In this document: positions 42,632-50,603 of the stretch, piece after piece
Numbering within the stretch: the stretch's first letter is position 1
Layout: each line of letters begins with the position of its first letter
DNA from: Rhodococcus pseudokoreensis
GTDB lineage: Bacteria > Actinomycetota > Actinomycetes > Mycobacteriales > Mycobacteriaceae
Direction of reading: 5' to 3'
Length of the DNA: 64,000 nt
NCBI RefSeq assembly: GCF_017068395.1
Contig: NZ_CP070619.1
Span: 2,294,001 to 2,358,000 of the forward strand
Position numbers and translations under genes: made by a program
Notes under the pieces: generated by a model
Seen by the model: only the letters and a program-made list of their open reading frames with translations
Databases searched by the model: none
What the model was told of the DNA's origin: nothing

Positions 42632-42645
42632 TTACTCAGGAGTAA
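42632..42645. promoter_or_regulatory. Lipid-regulon palindrome, site 3 (fadA2/fabG4)
   Basis: TTACTCAGGAGTAA has perfect 5-base arms around CAGG and lies between the divergent fadA2 (46 bases) and fabG4 (71 bases) starts. One bound dimer could control both. Confidence 0.65.
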
Positions 42646-42716
42646 GTTACTTGTCGACACCGCACTCCACTCGGTGCTCGGTGACTGACCGCCAAACGAC
42701 GACAGAAGGTAGGACC

Positions 42717-44063
42717 GTGGCAGCCAGCAAGGGAGCTCCCGACCTCTATTCCCAGTTCCTCTCATCCGCACCCGGTGCGTTCATCGCGGCGAAGGCGGGA
42801 CTGCCGCGGCCCGAGAACCTGCGGCGATACAAGCACGGCGAGCCGGCGCTCGCCGGCCCGGTCCTGATCGGCGGCAAGGGCCGCCTCGTCGAGCCGCTGC
42901 GCGAACTCCTGTCCGACTACCCCGCCGCGGGCGCGGGCGACGACCGGTACGGCGCCCTGGTGTTCGACGCCACAGGCATCGGCTCGGTCACCGAACTCGA
43001 GCAGCTGTTCGAGTTCTTCCAGCCGGTGATCCGCAACCTCGCACCGTCCGCGCGCGTCGTCGTCATCGGAACCACCCCCGAGGAGACGTCCGGCGTCGAC
43101 GAGCACATCGCCCAGCGCGCGCTCGAGGGCTTCACCCGCAGCGTCGGCAAGGAGGTCAAGCGCGGCGCCACCGCTCAGCTCGTCTACGTCTCGCCGACGG
43201 CCGCCACCGGACTGTCGGGTCTCGAATCCACGCTGCGCTTCCTGCTGTCGGCCAAGTCCGCGTTCGTCAGCGGCCAGGTCATTCGCGTCGGGTCCGAGGA
43301 TTCCGTCGCGCCGGCCGACTGGGACAAGCCGCTCGACGGGAAGGTCGCCATCGTCACCGGTGCGGCCCGCGGCATCGGTGCGACCATCGCCGAGGTCCTC
43401 TCCCGCGACGGCGCGCACGTCATCTGCGCAGACATCCCGGCCGCCGGTGAGGCGCTGTCCGAGACCGCCAACAAGGTCGGCGGCACCTCCCTCGCCCTGG
43501 ACGTGACCGCGGACGACGCGGCCGACAAGCTCGCCGAGTTCGTCCTCGAACGGCACGGCGGCGCCGACATCATCGTCCACAACGCAGGCATCACCCGCGA
43601 CAAGACGCTCGCCAACATGGACGAGGGTCGCTGGAACATGGTGATCGGCGTGAACCTTCTTGCACCGCAGCGCATCACCGACGTCCTCGTCGCCAAGGGT
43701 GCGCTGAAGGAAGGCGGCCGCGTGATCGACGTCTCGTCCATCGCCGGCATCGCGGGCAACCGGGGCCAGACCAACTACGGCACCTCCAAGGCCGGCGTCA
43801 TCGGACTCGTGCAGGCGTCCGCGCCGGTGCTCGCGAAGAAGAAGATCACCATCAACGCCGTCGCCCCCGGTTTCATCGAGACGGCGATGACGGCGGCGAT
43901 CCCCTTCGCCACGCGAGAGGCCGGACGTCGCATGAGTTCGCTGCTGCAGGGCGGCGAGACCGTCGACGTCGCCGAGACGGTCGCGTACTTCGCGAGCCCC
44001 GCGTCCAACGCCGTCACCGGCCAGATCGTCCGCGTCTGCGGCCAGAGCCTGCTGGGCGCCTGA
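42717..44063 (+). CDS. fabG4: High-molecular-weight 3-oxoacyl reductase FabG4
   Basis: The 448-residue protein starts at GTG 42717 behind AGGTAGGA. The N-terminal 200 residues are a flavodoxin-like domain (degenerate Rossmann), as in mycobacterial HMwFabG. The C-terminal 250 residues are a complete [58 protein letters not shown] (YxxxK) and [11 protein letters not shown]. It reduces 3-ketoacyl-CoA with NADH. It overlaps htdX by TGATG, so a reductase and a dehydratase are made together. Confidence 0.92.
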   Translation: MAASKGAPDLYSQFLSSAPGAFIAAKAGLPRPENLRRYKHGEPALAGPVLIGGKGRLVEPLRELLSDYPAAGAGDDRYGALVFDATGIGSVTELEQLFEFFQPVIRNLAPSARVVVIGTTPEETSGVDEHIAQRALEGFTRSVGKEVKRGATAQLVYVSPTAATGLSGLESTLRFLLSAKSAFVSGQVIRVGSEDSVAPADWDKPLDGKVAIVTGAARGIGATIAEVLSRDGAHVICADIPAAGEALSETANKVGGTSLALDVTADDAADKLAEFVLERHGGADIIVHNAGITRDKTLANMDEGRWNMVIGVNLLAPQRITDVLVAKGALKEGGRVIDVSSIAGIAGNRGQTNYGTSKAGVIGLVQASAPVLAKKKITINAVAPGFIETAMTAAIPFATREAGRRMSSLLQGGETVDVAETVAYFASPASNAVTGQIVRVCGQSLLGA

Positions 44064-44926
44064 TGTCGGGCAAGGTCGTGCAACTCACGGAGAAGCCGGG
44101 CACGCTCGACATCTATGCCCGCGCCGTGCGCAGCGCACTGCCGGTCATCGGTGCGAGCGGGCACAGCGCCCCGGACACGACGCTCGTCCTGAACGGCGTG
44201 CACGTGGATCCCGACAACCTGGCGGCGTACGACCGGGTGACGGGACTGCGGTTCGGCGACACGCTGCCGCTCACGTACCCGTTCACGCTGGTGTTCCCGG
44301 TGGTGATGAAGCTGATGGTGTCCGAGGGTTTCCCCTTCCCCGCCATCGGGTCCGTGCACGCGGAGAACGTCATCGAGCAGTTCCGTCCGATCTCGGTGGT
44401 CGAACCCCTGGACGTGTCGGTGCACGCGGAGAATCTGCGTGAGCACCGCAAGGGGCTTCTCATCGACGTGATCAGCGAGATCAGGGTCGGACGCGAACTG
44501 GTGTGGAAGCAGACGTCGACGTTCCTGCGTCAGCAGAAGACGTCGCTGTCCGGTCAGCCCGGTCCCGAGCCGAAGGCCGAGGAGGAGCCGCCGCGTCCGC
44601 TGCGGACACTGCGGGTCGATCAGAAGACGATCGGCAAGTACGCGGCGGTGTCCGGTGACCGGAATCCGATTCACGTGTCGACGTTGGGCGCCAAGGCTTT
44701 CGGATTCCCGAAGACCATCGCGCACGGCATGTGGAGTGCGGCCGCCGTCCTGGGGTCGGTGGAGGGCCGGATCCCGGACGCCGTCACCTACAGCGTGCGC
44801 TTCGGCAAGCCGATCCTGCTGCCGTCCACGCTGAACGTGTACGCCGACCGGACCGCCGACGGCTGGGATCTGTCGATCAAGCACCCGAAGAAGGGCTACC
44901 CGCACCTCACCGCGACGCTGCGCTGA
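44063..44926 (+). CDS. htdX: MaoC-type (R)-3-hydroxyacyl dehydratase HtdX
   Basis: In the 287-residue protein the hydratase-2 motif YAAVSGDRNPIHVSTLGAKAFGFP and IAHGMWSAAAVLG lies in the C-terminal hot-dog domain (about residues 190-225). The N-terminal half resembles a second, inactive hot-dog fold. It dehydrates or hydrates (R)-3-hydroxyacyl-CoA, partnering FabG4. The start is fixed by the TGATG overlap with fabG4. A 15-base-stem hairpin follows. Confidence 0.9.
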   Translation: MSGKVVQLTEKPGTLDIYARAVRSALPVIGASGHSAPDTTLVLNGVHVDPDNLAAYDRVTGLRFGDTLPLTYPFTLVFPVVMKLMVSEGFPFPAIGSVHAENVIEQFRPISVVEPLDVSVHAENLREHRKGLLIDVISEIRVGRELVWKQTSTFLRQQKTSLSGQPGPEPKAEEEPPRPLRTLRVDQKTIGKYAAVSGDRNPIHVSTLGAKAFGFPKTIAHGMWSAAAVLGSVEGRIPDAVTYSVRFGKPILLPSTLNVYADRTADGWDLSIKHPKKGYPHLTATLR

Positions 44927-44936
44927 CGGCGGCGAT

Positions 44937-44973
44937 CGGGACGCTCGTTCGATCCGACCGAACGAGCGTCCCG
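44937..44973. terminator. Bidirectional terminator between htdX and TetR
   Basis: Perfect 15-base arms CGGGACGCTCGTTCG (44937-44951) and CGAACGAGCGTCCCG (44959-44973) with a 7-base loop separate the convergent genes; the TetR stop begins at 44975. Confidence 0.9.
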
Positions 44974-44974
44974 T

Positions 44975-45574
44975 TCACTCCGGCTTCTTCTTGCCCGCGA
45001 GGCCGCGCCACGCCAGCGACTCCAGCAGGTCGGCGGCGGCGTCGACCTCGATCTCGCCGCCGGCGACGCGGTCGGCCACGGCTTCACCCGCCCCGACCAG
45101 GGCGATGGCGATCAGTTCGAAATCCTGGCCCGGCTCCGGGTCCTTGGTGCTGGACTCGAGCAGGTGTGCGGTGAGTTCGATCAGCCGGTCGCGGCTCGAC
45201 TGCACCGAGCCGACGAACGCCTGCTGCCCCATCGCCTGGCGGTACAGCACCATCCACGACTTGCGGTGTTTGCCGACGAACCCGAGAAACCCCTCGAGCG
45301 CACGGCGCAGTTGCTCGCGCGGGCTCAGCCCGGGATCGCCCGCCGGTGCGAGCGCCTCGACGAAGCGCAGCCCCTCCCGCTGGATGCAGGCCGCGAACAA
45401 TTCGTCCTTGGAGCCGTAGTAGAGGTACAGCATCGGCTTCGAGATTTCCGCCTTGGCCGCGATCGCGTCCATCGACGTTTCGTGAAAACCTCTGTCGGAG
45501 AAGACGTCGACGGCAGCGTCGAGCATCTGCTGCTCGCGCACTGCGCGCGGCAGTCGCTTGGTGCCGCCGGCCAT
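44975..45574 (-). CDS. TetR-family regulator of the fatty-acid block
   Basis: The 199-residue protein has the helix-turn-helix REQQMLDAAVDVFSDRGF, then MDAIAAKAEISKPMLYLYYGSKDELF, a clear TetR head. It occupies the place of M. tuberculosis Rv0238, next to the htdX end. A GGAGGACGT ribosome site precedes ATG 45574. A copy of the TTAC..GTAA palindrome lies 31-44 bases upstream of its own start, and the same motif precedes fabH, fadE5 and fadA2/fabG4. It is therefore the best candidate for the regulator of that set, including itself; this is inference. Confidence 0.85.
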   Translation of the reverse strand: MAGGTKRLPRAVREQQMLDAAVDVFSDRGFHETSMDAIAAKAEISKPMLYLYYGSKDELFAACIQREGLRFVEALAPAGDPGLSPREQLRRALEGFLGFVGKHRKSWMVLYRQAMGQQAFVGSVQSSRDRLIELTAHLLESSTKDPEPGQDFELIAIALVGAGEAVADRVAGGEIEVDAAADLLESLAWRGLAGKKKPE

Positions 45575-45604
45575 ACGTCCTCCATCATCGTCGAACCCGC
45601 TATC

Positions 45605-45618
45605 TTACTCTACGGTAA
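45605..45618. promoter_or_regulatory. Lipid-regulon palindrome, site 4 (TetR gene)
   Basis: TTACTCTACGGTAA lies 31 bases upstream of the TetR ATG, with one arm mismatch. The position overlaps the expected promoter, as in autorepression. Confidence 0.6.
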
Positions 45619-45852
45619 TAAAGCAGGCTCGACCGGCGGACGAGAAGAATACCAGCACCCCGTCGCCACACCACGCACTAGCCTCGATCTTGCATGCGTC
45701 TGATGTGTCGCTCTGATCAGTTTCAGGTTGGGTATTTCGGGCGTGGATTCGGTGCCCGGCAACGCGCGTACGCCCGACGCGGTCGGGTGGTCGTCGGGGT
45801 CCAGGGCCCCGAAGTTGATTCCCTTTCGTCTCGATCGCCGGATTGGCGCTGG

Positions 45853-47250
45853 TCAGAGGGGGTCGGGGATTGCGTTGAGACGGGCCAATGCGGTGATCAG
45901 CAAGTCGATCCAGGGTGCGTGAGCGGACAGCCGCAGATGCACCTTCCGTGCGTGACGGGCGATGCGACCGGCGGTCGCGAATAGGCGTAGTCGTAGCCGT
46001 TTCGGCTCCCACCGACTGGCTGGGTCGTCGGTGAGCGCGAGCATCTGCATCCATGCGGTGACCTCGACGGCGAGGGCGACGAGGGCGAGCCAGATCCGAT
46101 TCTGATCGAAGCCGTGCAGCGGAAGGTTCTCGAGGCCGGTGTCTTTCAGGATGCGGATCCGGTCTTCGCAGCGTGCCCGGCGCCGGTGCCGCAGTTCCAG
46201 ATCGGGCAATTGTCCACCTTCGGTGTTGGTGACGAACGCAGTCAACCGCAGCCCGTCACGGTCGGTGAAGCGCAGTTGTGCACCGGGGTGTGGGCGTTCT
46301 TTGCGGACGATAACCCGCATCCCGTCGGGCCAGCCCGGCAACTCGAGTAGTCCGGTTACTTCGGCGACCCAGGCGCCGTCGCGTGGTTGCCCGTCCGCGT
46401 CCACGGCGGGGATCCAGGCCTGCTCGGGAAGGGTTTCGATAGCGGCGACGATGGTGTCGGTCAGACCGAATCCGATCGAGTACGACAACTTCTGTGTGGT
46501 CAGGTAGTCGATGAGGGCATGGGTGCCGCCGGCCGCGTCGGTGCGGATCAGTACCTTGCGGCCGACCCGGCCGCCCTTGGCGGTGAACGGCAACTGCCGC
46601 AATGCTTGCCGTATCAGTTCGATGTGGTCTGCGGCGGTGTTGGAGCCGGCGTTGCCGGGGCGCAGCATCATTGCCAACGGCTCGCCCGTGCCGTCCGGTC
46701 CGTGGTCGACGAACGCGCACAGCGGGTGGAAACCGAACCCTCTCTTGTAGGTGGCGGCAGCGTTTTCCTTTTCCGAGTGGGCGGTGACCAGTGTGGCGTC
46801 GAGGTCGATGATCAGCGGATGTCCGGCGTCGATGGCATGGTCGGGAGCCTGTTCACGGGCGGCGTTCCAGGCGATCCGTCGGGCTGTCGAACGGGCGGAG
46901 TTGATTGCCGCCAACGCTTTCGGAGCGTCAGCGGCCAATGCGGCAATCAGTCTCGAGACGGTGGGATCGGACGCCACCCGGCCGAAGACTGCGGGTTCTT
47001 CCCGCAGCAGCGCGATATCGGCCAGGCAGTCGCCGCCCAGGGCGAGTGCCATCGTCAGATCGGCGATGATCTTGCCCGGATCGTGGGAGGTCGTCGGTTT
47101 ACGCCACGGCTCGAGCGCACTCGACAACGCGGTCGTCAGACCAGTTTTCTCTGCGGTGCGTAGCAACAACACCGCCCCGGCGTGCGACACGACACCGGTT
47201 CCGGCGGGGTCAACGGACAGCGACGGGTACCACGAAGTAGACTTGCCCAC
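45853..47250 (-). CDS. IS1380-family transposase
   Basis: In the 465-residue DDE transposase the likely catalytic residues are D149/D151 in LIIDLDATLV, D238 in LIRTDAAGGTHAL and E362 in RCEDRIRILKDTG, all in the order of the IS1380 family. No frameshift or stop is seen, so it should be active. It starts with GTG 47250, behind GAGGAG, which lies at the edge of a 12-base inverted repeat. That repeat could hide the ribosome site in read-through transcripts. Confidence 0.92.
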   Translation of the reverse strand: MGKSTSWYPSLSVDPAGTGVVSHAGAVLLLRTAEKTGLTTALSSALEPWRKPTTSHDPGKIIADLTMALALGGDCLADIALLREEPAVFGRVASDPTVSRLIAALAADAPKALAAINSARSTARRIAWNAAREQAPDHAIDAGHPLIIDLDATLVTAHSEKENAAATYKRGFGFHPLCAFVDHGPDGTGEPLAMMLRPGNAGSNTAADHIELIRQALRQLPFTAKGGRVGRKVLIRTDAAGGTHALIDYLTTQKLSYSIGFGLTDTIVAAIETLPEQAWIPAVDADGQPRDGAWVAEVTGLLELPGWPDGMRVIVRKERPHPGAQLRFTDRDGLRLTAFVTNTEGGQLPDLELRHRRRARCEDRIRILKDTGLENLPLHGFDQNRIWLALVALAVEVTAWMQMLALTDDPASRWEPKRLRLRLFATAGRIARHARKVHLRLSAHAPWIDLLITALARLNAIPDPL

Positions 47251-47251
47251 C

Positions 47252-47325
47252 AGAAAGGTGCTCCTCGAACGAAGTGAATATCGGCCCTCAGCAAGCCATA
47301 TTCTTGCAGTTCAGAGCACCTTTCT
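47252..47325 (-). promoter_or_regulatory. Leader hairpin before the transposase start
   Basis: Perfect 12-base arms AGAAAGGTGCTC (47252-47263) and GAGCACCTTTCT (47314-47325) are separated by 50 bases that contain a nested GCAAG/CTTGC pair. In the minus-strand RNA the downstream arm overlaps the end of the GAGGAG ribosome site, so only transcripts carrying both arms would mask it. Confidence 0.6.
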
Positions 47326-47372
47326 TCATGATCAACACGCGGCCGGGGCATGACCAGCGTGAAAGCCCGAGG

Positions 47373-48548
47373 CTAGCAGGTCAGAGCGCCCTTCGCCCGC
47401 GCGACCGTCAGCACCGCCTCGTCGACCCGCTGCTGCGGCAGCTTGCCCGAGGCCACAACGCCTTCGAGGTGGTCGAGGACCCGCGGGACGTCGTCGGTGG
47501 TGAGCCACAGCGCGACGTCGACACCGGATTCGAGTGCCGTCTCGACGGCCTCGGTGATGTCGTAGCGGTCGGTGATGGCCTGCATGCCGCTGAGGTCGTC
47601 GGTGAAGATCGGGCCGGTGAACGGCGGTGCACCGTATCCGGTGCCGCCGCGCAGCAACGCCACCGCATCGGGGCTGATGCTGGCCGGAATTCCGGGCGCC
47701 GTCAGGCCCGGCACCTCGAGGTGGCCGAGCATGACGCCGACCCCGGTGGACACCAGGTTCCGGAACGGGACGAGGTCCTTGGTCTGCAGCTGCTCGAGCG
47801 GCGGGGTGGTGACGGCGCCGGTGTGGGAGTCGCCGGACGCGGATCCGTGACCGGGGAAATGCTTGATGACCGGCAGGATTCCCGCGTCCCGCATGCCGCG
47901 CGCGTAGGCGTCGGCGTAGCGGGTGACGACGGCGGGATCGTCGGAGTAGGAGCGGTCGCCGATGACACTGTCGTCGGGCTGACTGCTGACGTCGACGTCG
48001 GGCGCGAAGTTGACGGTGACCCCGAGGTCCTTCAGTCCGCGCCCCCGCTCGAGCGCCATCTGATACGTCTGCTCCTCCGTCATCGTGGCCGCGGTCTGCC
48101 GGGCGGAGGGATCGGCCCCGAGCAGGTTCTCGACGCGCGACACCCGCCCGCCCTCCTCGTCGATCGTCACCATCAGCGGCAGCGACGACGCCGAGGCCAC
48201 CTGGGGAACCTCATGGTTCGCGAGCATCGTCTCGTCGGTCCAGCTTCCGATGAAGATGCCACCGACCTGCTCGTTGCGGACCACCTGGGCGGCATCCGCG
48301 GTGCCGGTCACCCCCACGTTCAGCAGCTGAGCGAGCTTGCGCCGCAACGGCAACGACTGCAGGAACTGCGTCTCGCACGACACCGGCGCAGCGGCGGGCG
48401 ATGCGGTGCCGGTGTGCGATGCGGGCTCGACGGAAGACGGGGACGGCGTCGCCGACGACGACTCCGCGACCGTCTCGCCACCACCCGACGAACATCCGGC
48501 GACGAGGCCGGTACAGGCTGCGAGCGCGAGGGCATACTTGATCCGCAT
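47373..48548 (-). CDS. lpqI: Lipoprotein beta-N-acetylhexosaminidase LpqI (GH3)
   Basis: The 391-residue protein starts at ATG 48548. The lipobox is LVAGCSSGGG (cysteine near residue 19). The GH3/NagZ domain shows VTIDEEGGRVSRVENLLG, PVIKHFPGHGSASGDSH (the catalytic His/Asp loop) and IFTDDLSGMQAI (nucleophile Asp). It removes N-acetylglucosamine from muropeptides during wall recycling at the outer membrane face. The IS1380 element is inserted at its TAG stop, but the target duplication keeps the stop, so the protein is full length. Confidence 0.9.
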   Translation of the reverse strand: MRIKYALALAACTGLVAGCSSGGGETVAESSSATPSPSSVEPASHTGTASPAAAPVSCETQFLQSLPLRRKLAQLLNVGVTGTADAAQVVRNEQVGGIFIGSWTDETMLANHEVPQVASASSLPLMVTIDEEGGRVSRVENLLGADPSARQTAATMTEEQTYQMALERGRGLKDLGVTVNFAPDVDVSSQPDDSVIGDRSYSDDPAVVTRYADAYARGMRDAGILPVIKHFPGHGSASGDSHTGAVTTPPLEQLQTKDLVPFRNLVSTGVGVMLGHLEVPGLTAPGIPASISPDAVALLRGGTGYGAPPFTGPIFTDDLSGMQAITDRYDITEAVETALESGVDVALWLTTDDVPRVLDHLEGVVASGKLPQQRVDEAVLTVARAKGALTC

Positions 48549-48666
48549 GGGTTCGACGGTAGCCCAGTTCGCCACCGATACTCCCGTGGCAGGCCCCGAA
48601 TCGGCGACCGCTGCCGCCGGTCTTGGTAATCTGGACACAGAGGAAACCCGTACTCAGGAGGTCGTG

Positions 48667-49134
48667 GTGCCCGGTGGTTTGATGTTGATCGCCTACGACG
48701 GATCCGACAACGCGAAGCGTGCCGTGGAGTGCGCAGGACGGTTCCTCGCCTCCAATCGCGCTGTGCTGGTGACGGTGTGGGAGCCGATGGTCCGTCAGGC
48801 CGCGCGCATGTCGGGACTGTCCGGTGTGATGCAACCCGAGTGGGTGCCCGACGAGGAGACCGAGGACGTCGCATTCTCCGACGCCAAGGTCACCAACGAG
48901 GAGGGCATCCTGCTCGCCGAGGCCGCCGGGCTCACCACCGAGGGTCGGTGCATCGAGTGCACCAGCACGATCTGGACGGCGATCGTCGAGACTTCGGACG
49001 AACTGGCCGTCGACATCATCGTCACCGGTACCCGGGGCACGACCGGTCTGCGGTCGCTGTTGCAGAGCAGCGTTGCCGACCACGTGTTGCGGCACAGTCA
49101 CCGCCCGGTGCTGATCGTGCCTCCCGGGAAGTAG
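48667..49134 (+). CDS. Universal stress protein
   Basis: The protein is about 155 residues long. The UspA pattern is LMLIAYDGSDNAKRAVECAGRFL at the start and the ATP-loop IIVTGTRGTTGLRSLLQSSVADHVLRHSHRPVLIVP at the end (G-x2-G-x9-G-[ST] type). GTG 48667 is chosen because AGGAGG lies five bases upstream; GTG 48664 is nearly as good. It is divergent from lpqI. Such proteins bind ATP and respond to hypoxia or starvation. Confidence 0.85.
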   Translation: MPGGLMLIAYDGSDNAKRAVECAGRFLASNRAVLVTVWEPMVRQAARMSGLSGVMQPEWVPDEETEDVAFSDAKVTNEEGILLAEAAGLTTEGRCIECTSTIWTAIVETSDELAVDIIVTGTRGTTGLRSLLQSSVADHVLRHSHRPVLIVPPGK

Positions 49135-49164
49135 TCGCGGCGCCCGACTACTGTCGGGTGCACC

Positions 49165-50256
49165 ATGGACGGCTTTCTTCTCTCACGCGCCGATCGAACG
49201 CTGCGCACATCCGGAGTGCGGCACGGATACGACGCCGCGGCCGCCGCAGTCGACGCGCTCGCGACCGGTGACACCGGGCTGGTCGTCGGGGCGCTGCCGT
49301 TCGATCCCGCACGGCCCGCCGCGCTGACCGCCCCGGAGTCGTGGGAGTTCACAGACGGCCCGTGGCGGCCCGGCACCGTCGCCGCACTCCCGTCCGTCCG
49401 CGTCGTTCGGCAGATTCCCGAACCCGCCGAGCACGTGGTCCGTGTCCGGTCCCTCGTCGACCGACTGCGCGAGGGCACCCTCGGCAAGGTGGTGGCCGCG
49501 CGCAGCGTCACCCTCCGCGCCGACGCCCCCATCTTTGCAGAAGCGTTGGCCGCAAGGATGATTCACCAGAATCCGACCGCCAACGGGTTCGCCGTCGACC
49601 TGTCCGCGGCCGGCGACGACTTCCGCGGCCGCAGCCTCGTCGGAGCCAGCCCCGAAGTCCTGCTCAGCAGGCGCGGCCGGCGCGTCACCTGCCGCCCTCT
49701 CGCCGGAACCGCCCCCCGGCGCGCCGATCCGGAGGCCGACGAGAAGGAAGGCCGGGGCCTGCTGGAGTCCACCAAGAACCTGGCCGAGCACGCCTTCGTG
49801 ACGGCCTGGATCCGGGACGTTTTGGCGCCGCTCTGCACAGAGTTGACGGTCCCGGAGTCCCCCGTGCTGACGAGCACGCACGAGGTGTGGCATCTGGCGA
49901 CACCCATCGAAGGCGTGCTGCGCGAGGAGTCGACGAGCGCCCTGAGCCTGGCGGTACTGCTGCACCCGACGCCCGCGGTGTGCGGCACACCCACCGACGC
50001 GGCCCTGGCGACCATCCGGGACGTCGAGGAGGATCGGCGGTTCTACGGCGGCGCCGTCGGGTGGTGCGACGGCGACGGTGACGGCGACTGGGTGGTGGCC
50101 ATCCGCTGCGCCGAGATCGCCGCCGACGGACTCGAGGCCCTGGCGACGGCGGGCGGGGGCATCGTCGCCGAATCCGACCCGGAATCCGAACTTGACGAGA
50201 CGACCACCAAACTGCGCACGCTGCTCCGGGCGCTGGGTGTACAGCCGAGCCCGTGA
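49165..50256 (+). CDS. Isochorismate synthase
   Basis: The 363-residue protein shows the chorismate-utilising core: LREGTLGKVVAARSVTL, CRPLAGTAPRR, ESTKNLAEHAFV, HEVWHLATPIEGVL, LHPTPAVCGTP, and FYGGAVGWCDGDGDGDWVVAIR with metal-binding acids. It converts chorismate to isochorismate for menaquinone or a catechol siderophore. It is short and lacks a pyruvate-lyase partner, as in EntC/MenF-type enzymes. It stands 30 bases after the stress protein. No men or ent genes are adjacent, so the pathway remains open. Confidence 0.88.
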   Translation: MDGFLLSRADRTLRTSGVRHGYDAAAAAVDALATGDTGLVVGALPFDPARPAALTAPESWEFTDGPWRPGTVAALPSVRVVRQIPEPAEHVVRVRSLVDRLREGTLGKVVAARSVTLRADAPIFAEALAARMIHQNPTANGFAVDLSAAGDDFRGRSLVGASPEVLLSRRGRRVTCRPLAGTAPRRADPEADEKEGRGLLESTKNLAEHAFVTAWIRDVLAPLCTELTVPESPVLTSTHEVWHLATPIEGVLREESTSALSLAVLLHPTPAVCGTPTDAALATIRDVEEDRRFYGGAVGWCDGDGDGDWVVAIRCAEIAADGLEALATAGGGIVAESDPESELDETTTKLRTLLRALGVQPSP

Positions 50257-50383
50257 ACTGCGGAAACGGCCGCCCGCGAGCACCAATCAGCAGTTCGGCG
50301 GCCCGCGGGTGATACCTTGACCCGAGCAATTCGTACGCGGGAGTAGCCGTGTGCGTCGATGGCACGACGGTGGGAGATGTCAG

Positions 50384-50557
50384 ATGGGGAAGTTCCTTGT
50401 GCCCGGTGTGGTCAGCGCCGTGGTCGGTGTCGCTCTCGGCACCGTGGCGACGCTCGGCATCACCGCAGCCGCACAGGACAACACGCGTCCCGAGGTCGAC
50501 CGGAGCGGCAACGCGGATTCCTCACTTCTGAACCAGGTTGAGTACGGCAGCCGCTGA
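50384..50557 (+). CDS. DUF2613 small membrane protein
   Basis: The 57-residue protein, MGKFLVPGVVSAVVGVALG and onward, has one membrane segment and a polar tail ending VEYGSR. It matches the size and place of M. tuberculosis Rv0236A, just before aftD. It may assist the arabinan transferase, but this rests only on conserved neighbourhood. An upstream start would extend it without conserved sequence, so ATG 50384 is preferred. Confidence 0.8.
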   Translation: MGKFLVPGVVSAVVGVALGTVATLGITAAAQDNTRPEVDRSGNADSSLLNQVEYGSR

Positions 50558-50603
50558 GAGCGCCGGCTCAACAAGTTCCCGCACTTCCCCCGAGTCGGCG
50601 GCC

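Larger units (their letters stand above)
45682..47372 (-). mobile_element. Complete IS1380-family insertion sequence
   Basis: The element is 1,691 bases long. The left end CCTCGATCTTGCATGC (45682 on) and the right end read inward, CCTCGGGCTTTCACGC (from 47372), are imperfect inverted repeats (12 of 16 match). CTAG flanks both sides (45678-45681 and 47373-47376) as a 4-base target duplication. The single transposase gene is intact. The right CTAG contains the TAG stop of lpqI, so the insertion did not alter that protein. Confidence 0.88.

Noticed and set aside
47373..48548. lpqI truncated by the insertion sequence
   Set aside because: The TAG stop lies within the CTAG target duplication, so the reading frame ends where it would have without the element.
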